64,000 nt of DNA from JBEEFP01 sp041166085 (lineage in GTDB: Bacteria > Actinomycetota > Acidimicrobiia > Acidimicrobiales > JAFATL01), in NCBI GenBank assembly GCA_041166085.1, contig JBEEFP010000074.1:1-64000 (forward strand), written 5' to 3'. Each line of letters opens with the position of its first letter. Within the stretch, counting starts at the first letter, position 1. The position numbers were made by a program, and so were the translations under genes. Of this stretch, positions 41,568 through 50,663 are shown one piece after another. The notes beneath the pieces are model-generated. The model worked only from the letters and a program-made list of their open reading frames with translations, did not search any database and was not told where the DNA came from.

Positions 41568-43666
41568 CGACCGTCGCGCCGCAGCCCGGCGCGGGAGCGT
41601 CGCCCACCGCTCCCGTCCTCGAGGTCACCGACCTCAGCGTGACGTTCCCGAGTGAGAGCGGCCCGGTCACAGCCGTCCGCGGCCTCACGTACACGGTGGC
41701 GCCGGGCGAGGTGCTCGGCATCGTCGGCGAGTCGGGCTCGGGCAAGTCGGTGTCGGCGCTGGCGGTGATGGGACTGCTGCCGCCGTCGGCACGCGTGGAC
41801 GGCTCGGTGCGGTTCCACGGCAAGGAGCTCTTGGGCCAGAGCGACCGGGACCTCTCCGCCGTGCGGGGCAAGGGGATCTCGATCGTGTTCCAGGACCCGC
41901 TCTCGGCGCTGACGCCGGTGTACACGGTGGGCGATCAGATCGCCGAGGCAGTGCGTGTGCACACGGACGTGTCCAAGGCCGCCGCGCTCACGCAGGCGGT
42001 CGAGCTCCTCGACCTGGTCGGCATCCCGGACGCCAAGGAGCGGGCGCGGGCGTTCCCCCACGAGTTCTCCGGCGGGATGCGCCAGCGGGTGATGATCGCC
42101 ATGGCCATCGCCAACGACCCGGACGTGATCATCGCGGACGAGCCGACCACCGCTCTCGACGTCACCATCCAGGCACAGATCCTCGAGGTGCTGGGCACCG
42201 CCCAAGAGGCAACTGGCGCGTCGATCCTGATGATCACCCACGACCTCGGCGTCATCGCCGGCTTCGCCGACCGGGTGATGGTGATGTACGCGGGCAAGCC
42301 GGTGGAGACGGCAGGCGTCGACGAACTGTTCGCTGCCCCGCGCATGCCGTACACCCTCGGGTTGCTCGGGTCGCTGCCGCGCCTCGACCGCGGCGAGCGT
42401 CAGCCCTTGACCCCAGTGGAGGGCAACCCACCGTCACTGGTGCACCTGCCACCCGGGTGCCCGTTCGCGCCCCGCTGCCCGATGCGCATCGAGATCTGCG
42501 ACGAGGTCGAGCCGGACCTCGACCCGACGCGGAGTCCCGACCACCGTGCTGCCTGTCACCGGTGGCGCGAGATCGACGAGCGTGATCTGAGCCCGACCGA
42601 CGTGTTCCCCGCCGCGATGCCGGATGCACCTGACGTCGCGGCGATCCCGCGCGACGACCGGCGTGTCGTACTCGCGGTGAACGATCTCGTCCGTCACTTC
42701 CCGCTCACCCGCGGCACGGTGTTCCGGCGCACCGTCGGGACGGTGCGCGCCGTCGACGGCATCACCTTCGACATCCGCGAGGGGGAGACGCTCGGCCTCG
42801 TCGGTGAGTCCGGCTGTGGCAAGACGACCACCATCAACGAGATCCTCACCCTGGTGGCGCCCAGCGCGGGGACGATCACCGTGCTCGGGCGCGAGACGGC
42901 GGGAATGACGAGAACGGAGCGCAGGGAGATCCGCCGCGACCTGTCGGTGGTCTTCCAGGACCCCATGGCGTCGCTCGATCCCCGGCTGCCCGTCGGCGAC
43001 ATCCTGGGTGAGCCGTTGCGCACCCACGGCGTGCCCAAGGCGGCGCGAGTCAAACGGGTGGCCGAGCTGTTGCGGTTGGTGGGTCTGGCGCCGAATCACG
43101 CCAACCGCTATCCGCACGAGTTCTCGGGCGGCCAGCGGCAGCGCGTGGGGATCGCACGGGCACTGGCCCTCGAACCCCAGCTCCTCGTCCTCGACGAGCC
43201 GGTCTCCGCACTCGATGTCTCCATCCGGGCCGGCGTGATCAACCTGCTGGAGGAGCTCAAGGCTCGGCTCGGGCTGGCCTACCTCTTCGTGGCCCACGAC
43301 CTCTCTGTCGTGCGCCACATCGCCGATCGCGTCGCAGTCATGTACCTGGGCCGCATCGTCGAGATCGGCGACACCGATGCCGTCTTCGACGCGCCCGCGC
43401 ATCCCTACACGCAGGCGCTGCTGTCGGCCATCCCTCTGCCCGATCCAGCTCGGGAACGGGAGCGGCGACGCATCATCCTGCAGGGCGACCTCCCGAGCCC
43501 GACCGAGTCGGTCGCGGGCTGCCGGTTCCGGACGCGCTGCCCGAAGTTCGCAGTGCTGTCGGACGCGGAGCGGCAGCGCTGCATCGTCGAGGACCCGCCG
43601 CTGTACCAGCAGGGCGACGACCACCGGGCCGCGTGCCATTTCGCCGAGGGTGAAAGCGTCGTCTGA
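41564..43666 (+). CDS. Fused double ATPase of the oligopeptide transporter (DppD-DppF)
   Basis: One 700-residue chain carrying both ATP-binding subunits. Domain 1 (about 15-340) has GESGSGKSVSALAVMG, SGGMRQRVMIAMA and VIIADEPTTALDVT. Domain 2 (about 365-690) has GESGCGKTTTINEIL, SGGQRQRVGIARALAL and LVLDEPVSALDVS. Each domain ends with the oligopeptide-type Cys region (CPFAPRCPMRIEIC and CRFRTRCPKFAVL), which often binds an iron-sulfur cluster in this group. Fusion guarantees one to one stoichiometry. Confidence 0.93.
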   Translation: MTTVAPQPGAGASPTAPVLEVTDLSVTFPSESGPVTAVRGLTYTVAPGEVLGIVGESGSGKSVSALAVMGLLPPSARVDGSVRFHGKELLGQSDRDLSAVRGKGISIVFQDPLSALTPVYTVGDQIAEAVRVHTDVSKAAALTQAVELLDLVGIPDAKERARAFPHEFSGGMRQRVMIAMAIANDPDVIIADEPTTALDVTIQAQILEVLGTAQEATGASILMITHDLGVIAGFADRVMVMYAGKPVETAGVDELFAAPRMPYTLGLLGSLPRLDRGERQPLTPVEGNPPSLVHLPPGCPFAPRCPMRIEICDEVEPDLDPTRSPDHRAACHRWREIDERDLSPTDVFPAAMPDAPDVAAIPRDDRRVVLAVNDLVRHFPLTRGTVFRRTVGTVRAVDGITFDIREGETLGLVGESGCGKTTTINEILTLVAPSAGTITVLGRETAGMTRTERREIRRDLSVVFQDPMASLDPRLPVGDILGEPLRTHGVPKAARVKRVAELLRLVGLAPNHANRYPHEFSGGQRQRVGIARALALEPQLLVLDEPVSALDVSIRAGVINLLEELKARLGLAYLFVAHDLSVVRHIADRVAVMYLGRIVEIGDTDAVFDAPAHPYTQALLSAIPLPDPARERERRRIILQGDLPSPTESVAGCRFRTRCPKFAVLSDAERQRCIVEDPPLYQQGDDHRAACHFAEGESVV

Positions 43667-43675
43667 ACACGCGCT

Positions 43676-43709
43676 TATGCTCGGTTCCGCAACTCAGCAC
43701 TGGGGAGGA
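43676..43709 (+). promoter_or_regulatory. Own promoter and ribosome site of the peptide-binding protein
   Basis: TATGCT (43676-43681) is a good -10, and GGGGAGGA (43702-43709) precedes a TTG at 43713. This lets the binding protein be made in excess over the transporter, as is usual. Confidence 0.5.
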
Positions 43710-43712
43710 ACC

Positions 43713-45422
43713 TTGAAGAGAACGTCTCGTCCGCTGTCCATCGCCGCACTCTTGCTTGCCATTGCCCTGGTGGCCGGAGCGTGCGGCAAGAGCGACAACA
43801 ACAAGACGAGCGCCGGCGGGGGCGGGGGCACGGGGAACGGCCAATCGGCCACGGAGAACGACGTCAACGCCACCCCCCGGGCCAGCGTGCAGGACGGTGG
43901 GACCCTGAAGTGGCCCATGGACGGCATGCCGCCCAACTTCAATTACAACGAGCTCGACGGTCCCGACGCCAACAACGCCAACGTGATCGGTGCACTGATG
44001 CCGACACCTTTCGACTACCAGGCCGACTCCACTCCTTTGCTCAAGAAGGAGTACGTGGAATCGGCGGAGGTGACCGCCAAGGACCCGAAGCAGGTCGTCA
44101 CCTACCACCTCAACCCGAAGGCCAAGTGGTCTGACGGCACCCCGATCACGTGGGCCGACTACGAGGCCCAGTGGAAGGCGCTCAACGGCAAGAACGACGC
44201 CTACAAGGTGGCCGGCACCTCGGGCTACGAGGTCATCGAGAGCGTGGCCAAGGGCAAGGACGACTACGAGGTCGTCGTGACCTACGCGGAGCACTTCGCT
44301 GACTGGCGCAACACCTTCAACCCGCTGTACCCCGCCTCGACGAACAGCGACCCCAAGGTGTTCAACGAGGGCTGGGTCGACAAGCCCCTCGTCACCGCTG
44401 GCCCCTTCAAGCTCGACACCATCGACCAAACGGCCAAGACCATCACCCTCGTGCGCGACGACAAGTGGTGGGGCGACAAGGCCAAGCTCGACCGCATCGT
44501 GTTCCGCACGATCGACGGCGACGCCCAGATCGACGCCCTCGCCAACGGTGAGGTGGACTTCATCGACGTCGGGGCGGACGTGAACAAGTACCAGCGGGCC
44601 AAGGGCACCAGCGGCGTCGAGCTGCGCAAGGCGGGCGGCCCGAACTTCAGGCACTACGACTTCAACGGCAACAGCGAGGTCTTCAAGGACGTCCGCGTCC
44701 GCAAGGCCGTCGCCCTCGGCATCGACCGGTCGACCATCACCAAGGCACTGCTCGGACCACTCGGCGTCGACACCGCGCCGTTGAACAACCACATCTTCAT
44801 GCTCAACCAGAAGGGCTACCGCAACAACGCGGGGGAGCTGGCCACGCCCAGCGCGACCAAGGCCAAGGCGCTGCTCGACGAAGCGGGCTGGAAGCCGGGG
44901 CCGGGCGGCGTCCGGGTCAAGGACGGCAAGCCCCTCGCGTTCCGGTGGGTCATCCCGTCAGGCACGGCGCCCGCGAAGCAGGAAGCCGAGCTGGTGCAGG
45001 GGATGTTGGCCCCGATCGGGTTCAAGGTGAACATCGACGTGGTGCCGAGCGACCCCTTCTTCGACCAGTACGTCAGCCCCGGCAACTTCGACGTGGTCGC
45101 CTTCTCGTGGGGCGGCACGCCGTACCCGATCAGCTCGGCCGTCGGGATCTACCACACGGTCCAGGGAGACGACGTACAGCAGAACTACGGGCGCATCGGC
45201 GACCCGAAGATCGACGACCTGTTCAGTCAGGCGACCACCGAGCTCGATCCGGCCAAGGCGATTGACGAGGCCAACCACGCCGACAAGCTCATCTGGGACG
45301 AGGTGCACTCGATCACGTCGTACCAGCGGCCCGACATCGTCGCGGCCAAGTCGACCCTGGCCAACTACGGCGCGTTGGGCTTCGCCAGCGTGAGGTACGA
45401 GGACGTGGGATTCACGAAGTAG
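43713..45422 (+). CDS. Peptide-binding lipoprotein (SBP family 5, DppA-like)
   Basis: Solute-binding lipoprotein of 569 residues, starting at TTG 43713 behind a strong ribosome site. The signal is PLSIAALLLAIALVAGAC with lipobox VAGAC. A Gly/Ser linker follows. The mature protein has the family 5 pattern: TVGDGG-like LKWPMDGMPPNFNYNE, VVTYHLNPKAKWSDGTPITWADYEAQWKA (split motif), AGPFKLDTIDQ and the tail of short helices. It should feed the permeases upstream. The exact ligand is unknown. Confidence 0.92.
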   Translation: MKRTSRPLSIAALLLAIALVAGACGKSDNNKTSAGGGGGTGNGQSATENDVNATPRASVQDGGTLKWPMDGMPPNFNYNELDGPDANNANVIGALMPTPFDYQADSTPLLKKEYVESAEVTAKDPKQVVTYHLNPKAKWSDGTPITWADYEAQWKALNGKNDAYKVAGTSGYEVIESVAKGKDDYEVVVTYAEHFADWRNTFNPLYPASTNSDPKVFNEGWVDKPLVTAGPFKLDTIDQTAKTITLVRDDKWWGDKAKLDRIVFRTIDGDAQIDALANGEVDFIDVGADVNKYQRAKGTSGVELRKAGGPNFRHYDFNGNSEVFKDVRVRKAVALGIDRSTITKALLGPLGVDTAPLNNHIFMLNQKGYRNNAGELATPSATKAKALLDEAGWKPGPGGVRVKDGKPLAFRWVIPSGTAPAKQEAELVQGMLAPIGFKVNIDVVPSDPFFDQYVSPGNFDVVAFSWGGTPYPISSAVGIYHTVQGDDVQQNYGRIGDPKIDDLFSQATTELDPAKAIDEANHADKLIWDEVHSITSYQRPDIVAAKSTLANYGALGFASVRYEDVGFTK

Positions 45423-46976
45423 TCAGAAGCCCGCGGGGATCATGGCTTCGACGAGAGAGGGCCCTGGCGTCGCCAGGGCCCTCTCCAGTTGTGCGGTGAG
45501 CTCCTCGGCGGTCGTGGCCCGCGCTGCGTCGACGCCCATGCCGCGGGCGAGCGACGTGAAGTCGAGGTCCGGGTTGGCGAGGTCGAGCATCGACTGTGCC
45601 TTCGGTCCCGGCGCGTCGGTGCCGACCCGGCTCAGCTCGAGGTTGAGGATGGCGTAGGACCGGTTGTTGTAGATCACGGTGGTGACGTCGAGGTTCTCGC
45701 GCGCCTGGGTCCAAAGCGACTGCAGCGTGTACATGGCGCTGCCGTCGGCCTCGAGGCACACCACCTTGCGGTCGGGACAGGCCACGGCCGCACCGGTGGC
45801 AACGGGGAGTCCCTGGCCGATGGCGCCGCCGGTGAGTGTGAGCCAGTCGTGTCTCGGTGCGCCGGCGGTCGCGCCCGGCGCCCAGAGCCCAGCGGTGTTG
45901 GCCTCGTCGGCCACGATGGCGCCTTCGGGGAGGAGGGCACCGACGGCCTGGGCGACGGTCTCGGCCGTGAGCGCGCCCGTGGGCCGCTCGGGACGCACGG
46001 CCGGCTGCAGGAGGGCGTCCTCCGCACCGGCGACGCGGTCGGCCAGCTGGGCGAGGGCCTCGGCCGCGTCGTCGCCGGACGACGCGAGCACGTGCACCTG
46101 GCATCCGTCCGGCACCAGGTCGCTGGCCTTGTCGGGATAGGCGAAGAACGACACCGGCGCGCGGGTGTCGACGAGGACGAGATGACGGGCGCCCGCCAGC
46201 TGGGCCTGGGTGAACTCGGCCAAGTACCCGAGGCGCTCGATGGGCGCCACGCCCGCCCCGCGCTCGAGTCGCGCGGGGAAGGTCTCACCGAGGAGCTTGG
46301 CCCCGGTCGCGCGTGTCACCCGACTGGCGGCCGCCAGCGGCGCCTCGCGCATGGCGCTGCCGCCGAGGAGCAGGACGCACGGCTCGCCGGACACGAGCAC
46401 CTTGGCGACGGCCGCGACCACGTCGTCGCTCACGGCGGCGCGGTGCGCCGGAGCGGGGGCGGGCGCCGGCTCCGCCCCTTCCAGCCATGACGCGTCGGCG
46501 GGGAGGATCAACGTCGCGACCCGTCCCGGTGGACCCATGGCGGCGGCCACCGCGTCGGCGCCGTCGCGTGCGACATCTCCGGGGCCCGAGGATCGGCGCA
46601 CCCATCCCGACACGGTGGCGGCCGCGCTGTCGATGTCCGACTCGAGGGGCGCGTCGTACTGCTTGTGATACGTGGCGTGGTCGCCGACGATGTTCACGAG
46701 TGGCGTGTGGGCCCGCCGTGCGTTGTGGAGGTTGGCCAGACCGTTGCCCAACCCTGGCCCGAGGTGCAGCAGCGTTGCCGCGGGCCGGCCTGCCATGCGG
46801 CCGTAACCGTCGGCCGCACCCGTCGCCACTCCTTCGAACAAGGCGAGGACGGCCCGCATCCCCGGCACGTCATCGAGAGCGGCGACGAAGTGCATCTCCG
46901 ACGTACCCGGGTTGGTGAAACTCACGTCGACACCCGACGCGACGAGGGTGCGGATGAGCGCTTGCGCTCCGTTCAT
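45423..46976 (-). CDS. ThDP-dependent acetolactate-synthase-like / 2-oxoacid decarboxylase
   Basis: Thiamine-diphosphate enzyme of 517 residues in the benzoylformate decarboxylase/acetolactate synthase family. The ThDP-activating Glu is in LFEGVATGAADGYGRM. The diphosphate/Mg motif is EADGSAMYTLQ through YNNRSYAIL (ADGS where GDGS is usual). The central domain is ALLLGGSAMREAPL-like. It starts 19 bases after a 2-hydroxyacid oxidase gene behind an AAGGAG site, so the oxoacid made by that oxidase is a likely substrate. Confidence 0.83.
   Translation of the reverse strand: MNGAQALIRTLVASGVDVSFTNPGTSEMHFVAALDDVPGMRAVLALFEGVATGAADGYGRMAGRPAATLLHLGPGLGNGLANLHNARRAHTPLVNIVGDHATYHKQYDAPLESDIDSAAATVSGWVRRSSGPGDVARDGADAVAAAMGPPGRVATLILPADASWLEGAEPAPAPAPAHRAAVSDDVVAAVAKVLVSGEPCVLLLGGSAMREAPLAAASRVTRATGAKLLGETFPARLERGAGVAPIERLGYLAEFTQAQLAGARHLVLVDTRAPVSFFAYPDKASDLVPDGCQVHVLASSGDDAAEALAQLADRVAGAEDALLQPAVRPERPTGALTAETVAQAVGALLPEGAIVADEANTAGLWAPGATAGAPRHDWLTLTGGAIGQGLPVATGAAVACPDRKVVCLEADGSAMYTLQSLWTQARENLDVTTVIYNNRSYAILNLELSRVGTDAPGPKAQSMLDLANPDLDFTSLARGMGVDAARATTAEELTAQLERALATPGPSLVEAMIPAGF
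45455..45485. terminator. 15-bp inverted repeat inside the end of the ThDP-enzyme gene
   Basis: The arms at 45455-45469 and 45471-45485 are perfect complements with one central base. The repeat begins 33 bases after the binding-protein stop but lies within the last codons of the convergent gene (ERALATPGPSL). It could end transcription from the plus strand while coding on the minus strand. Confidence 0.55.
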
Positions 46977-46995
46977 GCTGCTCCTTCTCAGTCGA

Positions 46996-48369
46996 TCAGT
47001 CGAAGAGGGTGCCGGGGTTGAGGATGCCGCTGGGATCGAAGGCGGTCTTGATGCGGCGCATGAGCTCGATCTTCACCGGGTCCTCCAGCGCGAGGAAGTA
47101 CTTCTTCTTGGTACTGCCGATGCCGTGCTCACCGGAGATGGTGCCGCCGAGAGCCATCCCCGCCGCGAACAGGTCACGCATGACCTGCGACCGCTTGTCG
47201 GCGTCGGGCTGGAACACCGACAGGTGCACGTTGCCGTCCCCGGCGTGCCCGCACCCGGCCACGAACGTGCCGCTGGCGTCGGCCAGCGCCTTGACCGCGC
47301 TCATGAAGTCGGCGATGGCGGCCCGGGGGACCACCACGTCGACGATGTCGTCGGCGCCTGCGGACTTGGCCACCCAGAACGCCTTCTCGCGTGCGGAGAT
47401 GAGCAGGGTCGCGGAGGTGGGCGGCAGCACGTACACGTCGATGGCGCCCAGGTCGGCCAGCTGCGACGCCAGTGTCTGCACATCGGTGTCCAGCCGGTCG
47501 ACGTGGGCGTCCTCCATCATCACGACGAGGTAGCCGAACGTCCGCTGCTGGATCTCCTCGGGCACGCCGAGGTCCAGGCCGACCATGCGGGTGGCGGCGC
47601 CCATGGTCAGGGTGTCGATGTACTCGAGGATGAGGGGACCGATGCCGCTTCCGACGATGCGGGGCACGGCGCGGGTGATCTCCTCGAGGGTGGCGAACGG
47701 AGCCATCACCGTCGCCTGGTGCTCGGGGCGGGGATAGAGCTTGACGGTCGCTTCGGTGACGAGGGCGAGCGTGCCCTCCGAGCCGATGATCAGCTGGGTG
47801 AGGTCGTAGCCGGTGGAGGTCTTCACGTACCGACCACCGCTGCGGATGACCTCGCCCGTGGCCAGCACCGCTTCCAGCCCGAGGACCTGGTGGCGGGTGA
47901 CGCCGTACTTGACGGCCCGCATGCCGCCGGCGTTGGTGCCGACGTTGCCGCCGAGGCTGGCGCTGTACTCGCCTGGGAAGACGGGATAGATGAGACCGTG
48001 GGCTGCGGTTGCCTCGTCGAGCTCGGCAAGGGTGACGCCGGGCTGTACGACGGCCACATGGTTCTCGGTGTCGATCTCGAGCACCTTGTTCATGCGTTCG
48101 AAGGACACGACGACGCCGCCGGCGCGCGGGATGGCCGCGCCCGAGAGTCCCGTGCCGCTGCCCCGCGCGGTGACGGCGATGCCGTGCTCGTTGGCCGTGC
48201 GCAGGATGGCCGCCACGTCGGCCGTCGTCTCTGGGAGCAGCACCGCGTCCGGCTGGACGGGTACGGATCCGAGGGCCTCGTCATGGCCGTAGTCCTCACT
48301 CACCGCGCTCCCGACAAGGATGCGGTCCGCGGCGAGGATCTCGGCGAACAACGAGGCGACGTCAGCCAT
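46996..48369 (-). CDS. FAD-linked D-2-hydroxyacid oxidase (GlcD-like)
   Basis: Flavoprotein of 457 residues of the vanillyl-alcohol-oxidase/GlcD fold. It has an FAD domain (VLLPETTADVAAILRTAN, ARGSGTGLSGAAIP, GGNVGTNAGGMRAVKYG, IIGSEGTLALVTEA) and a FAD-oxidase C-domain with the metal/active-site GCGHAGDGNVHL and SGEHGIGSTKKKYF. It oxidises 2-hydroxyacids such as glycolate or lactate to 2-oxoacids. The ATG at 48369 is fixed by a -10 hexamer 6 bases upstream. It is followed by the ThDP enzyme. Confidence 0.9.
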   Translation of the reverse strand: MADVASLFAEILAADRILVGSAVSEDYGHDEALGSVPVQPDAVLLPETTADVAAILRTANEHGIAVTARGSGTGLSGAAIPRAGGVVVSFERMNKVLEIDTENHVAVVQPGVTLAELDEATAAHGLIYPVFPGEYSASLGGNVGTNAGGMRAVKYGVTRHQVLGLEAVLATGEVIRSGGRYVKTSTGYDLTQLIIGSEGTLALVTEATVKLYPRPEHQATVMAPFATLEEITRAVPRIVGSGIGPLILEYIDTLTMGAATRMVGLDLGVPEEIQQRTFGYLVVMMEDAHVDRLDTDVQTLASQLADLGAIDVYVLPPTSATLLISAREKAFWVAKSAGADDIVDVVVPRAAIADFMSAVKALADASGTFVAGCGHAGDGNVHLSVFQPDADKRSQVMRDLFAAGMALGGTISGEHGIGSTKKKYFLALEDPVKIELMRRIKTAFDPSGILNPGTLFD

Positions 48370-48375
48370 GGCGAG

Positions 48376-48381
48376 ACCGTA
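48376..48381 (-). promoter_or_regulatory. -10 element of the GlcD-ThDP operon
   Basis: TACGGT on the minus strand is 6 bases from the ATG at 48369. It lies just after a hairpin that ends the upstream P450 unit. Confidence 0.5.
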
Positions 48382-48405
48382 ACGCGCCGGGCGCAACCGC
48401 ACTCC

Positions 48406-48444
48406 CGAGGAAATAGCCCACCGATTCGGTGGGCTATTTCCTCG
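48406..48444. terminator. 19-bp inverted repeat after the P450 gene
   Basis: The arms at 48406-48424 and 48426-48444 are perfect complements; the hairpin loop would be GATTC. On the minus strand it begins TCTCGAGGAA. It lies between the P450 stop and the GlcD promoter, as expected for a terminator, but without a T-tract. Confidence 0.65.
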
Positions 48445-48454
48445 AGACCTCAGG

Positions 48455-49705
48455 TCACCACGCCGCAGGAAGGTGCTTGATGCCGTTGATGAAGTTCGAG
48501 CGGAGGCGCTCGGGTTCGCCGGTGGCGTGGATGTTCGGGATGCGGCGGAAGAGCTCACGGAAGAGGACGGTGATCTCGCGCCGCGCCAGGTGGGCGCCGA
48601 GGCAGAAGTGGGGACCAGGGCCACCGAAGCCGACGTGGTCGTTGGGGGCGCGGCGGACGTCGAAGGTCTGCGGGTTCTCGAAGACGGCCTCGTCGCGGTT
48701 GGCCGAGTTGTAGAAGAGGACGACCTTGTCGCCCTCGCTGAACTCGTGCTCGCCGATGCGGGTGCCGTCGGTGGTGACGGTGCGCCGGAAGTGGATGACC
48801 GGCGTGGCCCAGCGCACCAGCTCCTCGACCGCGGTGTTGGTGAGTCCGTCGAAGTCGTCCATCCAGAGCTGCTTCTGCTCGGGATTCTCCGTGAGCACGT
48901 GCAGGCCGTGGGCGATGGCGTTACGCGTCGTCTCGTTGCCGGCCACGACGAGGAGGATGAAGAACGAGCCCACCTCCGCGGGAGTCAACCGGTCGCCGTC
49001 CACGTCGGCGGTCATGAGGGCGGTGATGAGGTCGTCCTGCGGGAGGTTGACCCGCGAGTCGCCCAAGTCCTGCACCAGCATGGCCAGCTCCTGGCCGGCA
49101 GTGAGGAGCGCCGTCATGATCGCCCCCGGGTTCTCCTGGTCGGGGACGTACTCCGGGTCACCCGCACCGAGGATGATGTTGGTGCGGTCGAAGATGAACT
49201 GCTCCTGGCTGCGGGGGATGCCCATCATGTCCACGATGATCCGCAGGGGGAGGACGGCGGCCACCTCGGTGACGAAGTCGCACGAGCCCTTCTCGACGAC
49301 CGCGTCGATCACCTCGGCCGCCGACGTCTCGACCTGATCCATCACCGCACCCAGGTGCTTGGGGGTGAAGACCCGCGACACGATCTTGCGCAACCGTGCG
49401 TGCTTGGGGTCGTCCATGTTGATCATGGAGCCGAAGAACTCGAGGAAGTCCGGTGGCATGTCGCCGATGTTGGTGCCCTTGCCGGACTGGAACTTGTCCG
49501 GCTGCTTCGACGCCTCGAGCACGTCGGCGTGGCGGGTCAGGGCCCAGTAACCCGGACCCGTCGGGAGCATGGGGATCTCCGGTTCCTCGAAGAACCTGAT
49601 CGGGCTCTGGGCCCGCAGGGCCGCGAACGCTTCTTCACGTTCGGCCCACGGACGGGCCCAGAACTCGATGTCGGAGAGGTCGATCTGGTCCAGCGCCATA
49701 GCCAT
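48455..49705 (-). CDS. Cytochrome P450 (CYP124/125/142-like)
   Basis: Haem monooxygenase of 416 residues. The I-helix motif is VVAGNETTRNAIAHG, the ExxR is EELVRWATPV and the haem loop is VGFGGPGPHFCLGAHLARRE. The C-terminal FINGIKHLPAAW and the NMDDPKHARLRKIVSRVFTP segment are typical of actinobacterial P450s that hydroxylate steroid or fatty-acid chains; that substrate range is inference. The gene starts 20 bases after the sigma factor stop and has its own -10. Confidence 0.9.
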   Translation of the reverse strand: MAMALDQIDLSDIEFWARPWAEREEAFAALRAQSPIRFFEEPEIPMLPTGPGYWALTRHADVLEASKQPDKFQSGKGTNIGDMPPDFLEFFGSMINMDDPKHARLRKIVSRVFTPKHLGAVMDQVETSAAEVIDAVVEKGSCDFVTEVAAVLPLRIIVDMMGIPRSQEQFIFDRTNIILGAGDPEYVPDQENPGAIMTALLTAGQELAMLVQDLGDSRVNLPQDDLITALMTADVDGDRLTPAEVGSFFILLVVAGNETTRNAIAHGLHVLTENPEQKQLWMDDFDGLTNTAVEELVRWATPVIHFRRTVTTDGTRIGEHEFSEGDKVVLFYNSANRDEAVFENPQTFDVRRAPNDHVGFGGPGPHFCLGAHLARREITVLFRELFRRIPNIHATGEPERLRSNFINGIKHLPAAW

Positions 49706-49713
49706 GGCGCGGA

Positions 49714-49719
49714 AGACTA
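49714..49719 (-). promoter_or_regulatory. -10 element of the second P450 gene
   Basis: TAGTCT on the minus strand is 8 bases from the ATG at 49705 and there is no ribosome site. A leaderless message is predicted. Confidence 0.45.
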
Positions 49720-49724
49720 GATCG

Positions 49725-50663
49725 CTAGCTGGCGAGCAGCAGGTCCCGCGCGCCGCTGTCGGTGCACGGGTGGCGAAGCTTGCTGAGGGCCCGGGCCTCG
49801 ATCTGCCGCACCCGCTCGGGGGACAGGTCGACGTGATCGGCCACCTCGTCGAAGGTGCGGGGCTCGCCGCGGTCGAGACCGAAGCGGAGCTTGAGCACCG
49901 TCTGCTCGCGCTCGTCGAGGGGGGACAGGAGCTTGGCGATCTCGTCCGGCAGCAGCAGGCCGACGACCTCCTCGAACGGAAGCGGCGCGCTGGCGTCGGC
50001 CAGCATGTCGCCCAGCTCGGTGTCGGAGTCGTCGCTCAGCTGCTCGCTCAGTGAGCGAACGTCGGAGCCGAATCGCAGCACCTCGGCCACCTGGTCCTCG
50101 GTCATGTCGACCTCGGCCGCCAGCTCGGCCAGCTCGGGCGTGCGCCCGAGCTCACCCTCGAGGCGGTCACGGGCCTTCTTGACCCGCATGACCTGATCGC
50201 CGGCGTGGACGGGCAGCCGGATGGTGCGGCCCGTGTTGGCGATGCCCCGCTGGATTGCCTGGCGGATCCACCAGGTCGCGTACGTGGAGAACTTGAAGCC
50301 CTTGCGCCACTCGAACTTCTCCACCGCGTGGATCAGCCCGAGGTTGCCCTCCTGGATGAGGTCGAGGAGGGGGAGTCCCGACGCCTGGTACTTCTTTGCG
50401 ATCGAGACCACCAGCCGGAGGTTGGCGTTGATGAAGTGGCGGGTGGCCTCTTCACCGTCCAGGACGGCGGCCCGCAGCTTGCGCCGCTGGGTGGGGGTGA
50501 GCCGCCCACCGGCCGCCATATCGGCGCGGGCAGCTGCCCCGGCCTCGATGCGCTGGCTGAGGCGGATCTCGTCGTCCTTGGTCAGCAGGTCGTGCTGGCC
50601 GATCTCGTTGAGGTACAGCCGAACCAGGTCTTCCTCGGTGTCGGCTTCGTGACGAATACTCAA
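49725..50663 (-). CDS. Sigma-70 family RNA polymerase sigma factor (group 1/2)
   Basis: Sigma factor of 312 residues with region 1.2 (DLVRLYLNEIGQHDLLTKDDEI), region 2 (NLRLVVSIAKKYQ, LIQEGNLGLIHAVEKFEW, FSTYATWWIRQAIQRGI), region 3 and region 4 (LDEREQTVLKLRFGL, RTFDEVADHVDLSPERVRQIE). No region 1.1 is present, so it is more like SigB or another group 2 factor than the long primary sigma. The start is TTG 50663 behind AAGGGAG at 9 bases. It is divergent from an acyl-CoA dehydrogenase gene. Confidence 0.9.
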   Translation of the reverse strand: MSIRHEADTEEDLVRLYLNEIGQHDLLTKDDEIRLSQRIEAGAAARADMAAGGRLTPTQRRKLRAAVLDGEEATRHFINANLRLVVSIAKKYQASGLPLLDLIQEGNLGLIHAVEKFEWRKGFKFSTYATWWIRQAIQRGIANTGRTIRLPVHAGDQVMRVKKARDRLEGELGRTPELAELAAEVDMTEDQVAEVLRFGSDVRSLSEQLSDDSDTELGDMLADASAPLPFEEVVGLLLPDEIAKLLSPLDEREQTVLKLRFGLDRGEPRTFDEVADHVDLSPERVRQIEARALSKLRHPCTDSGARDLLLAS

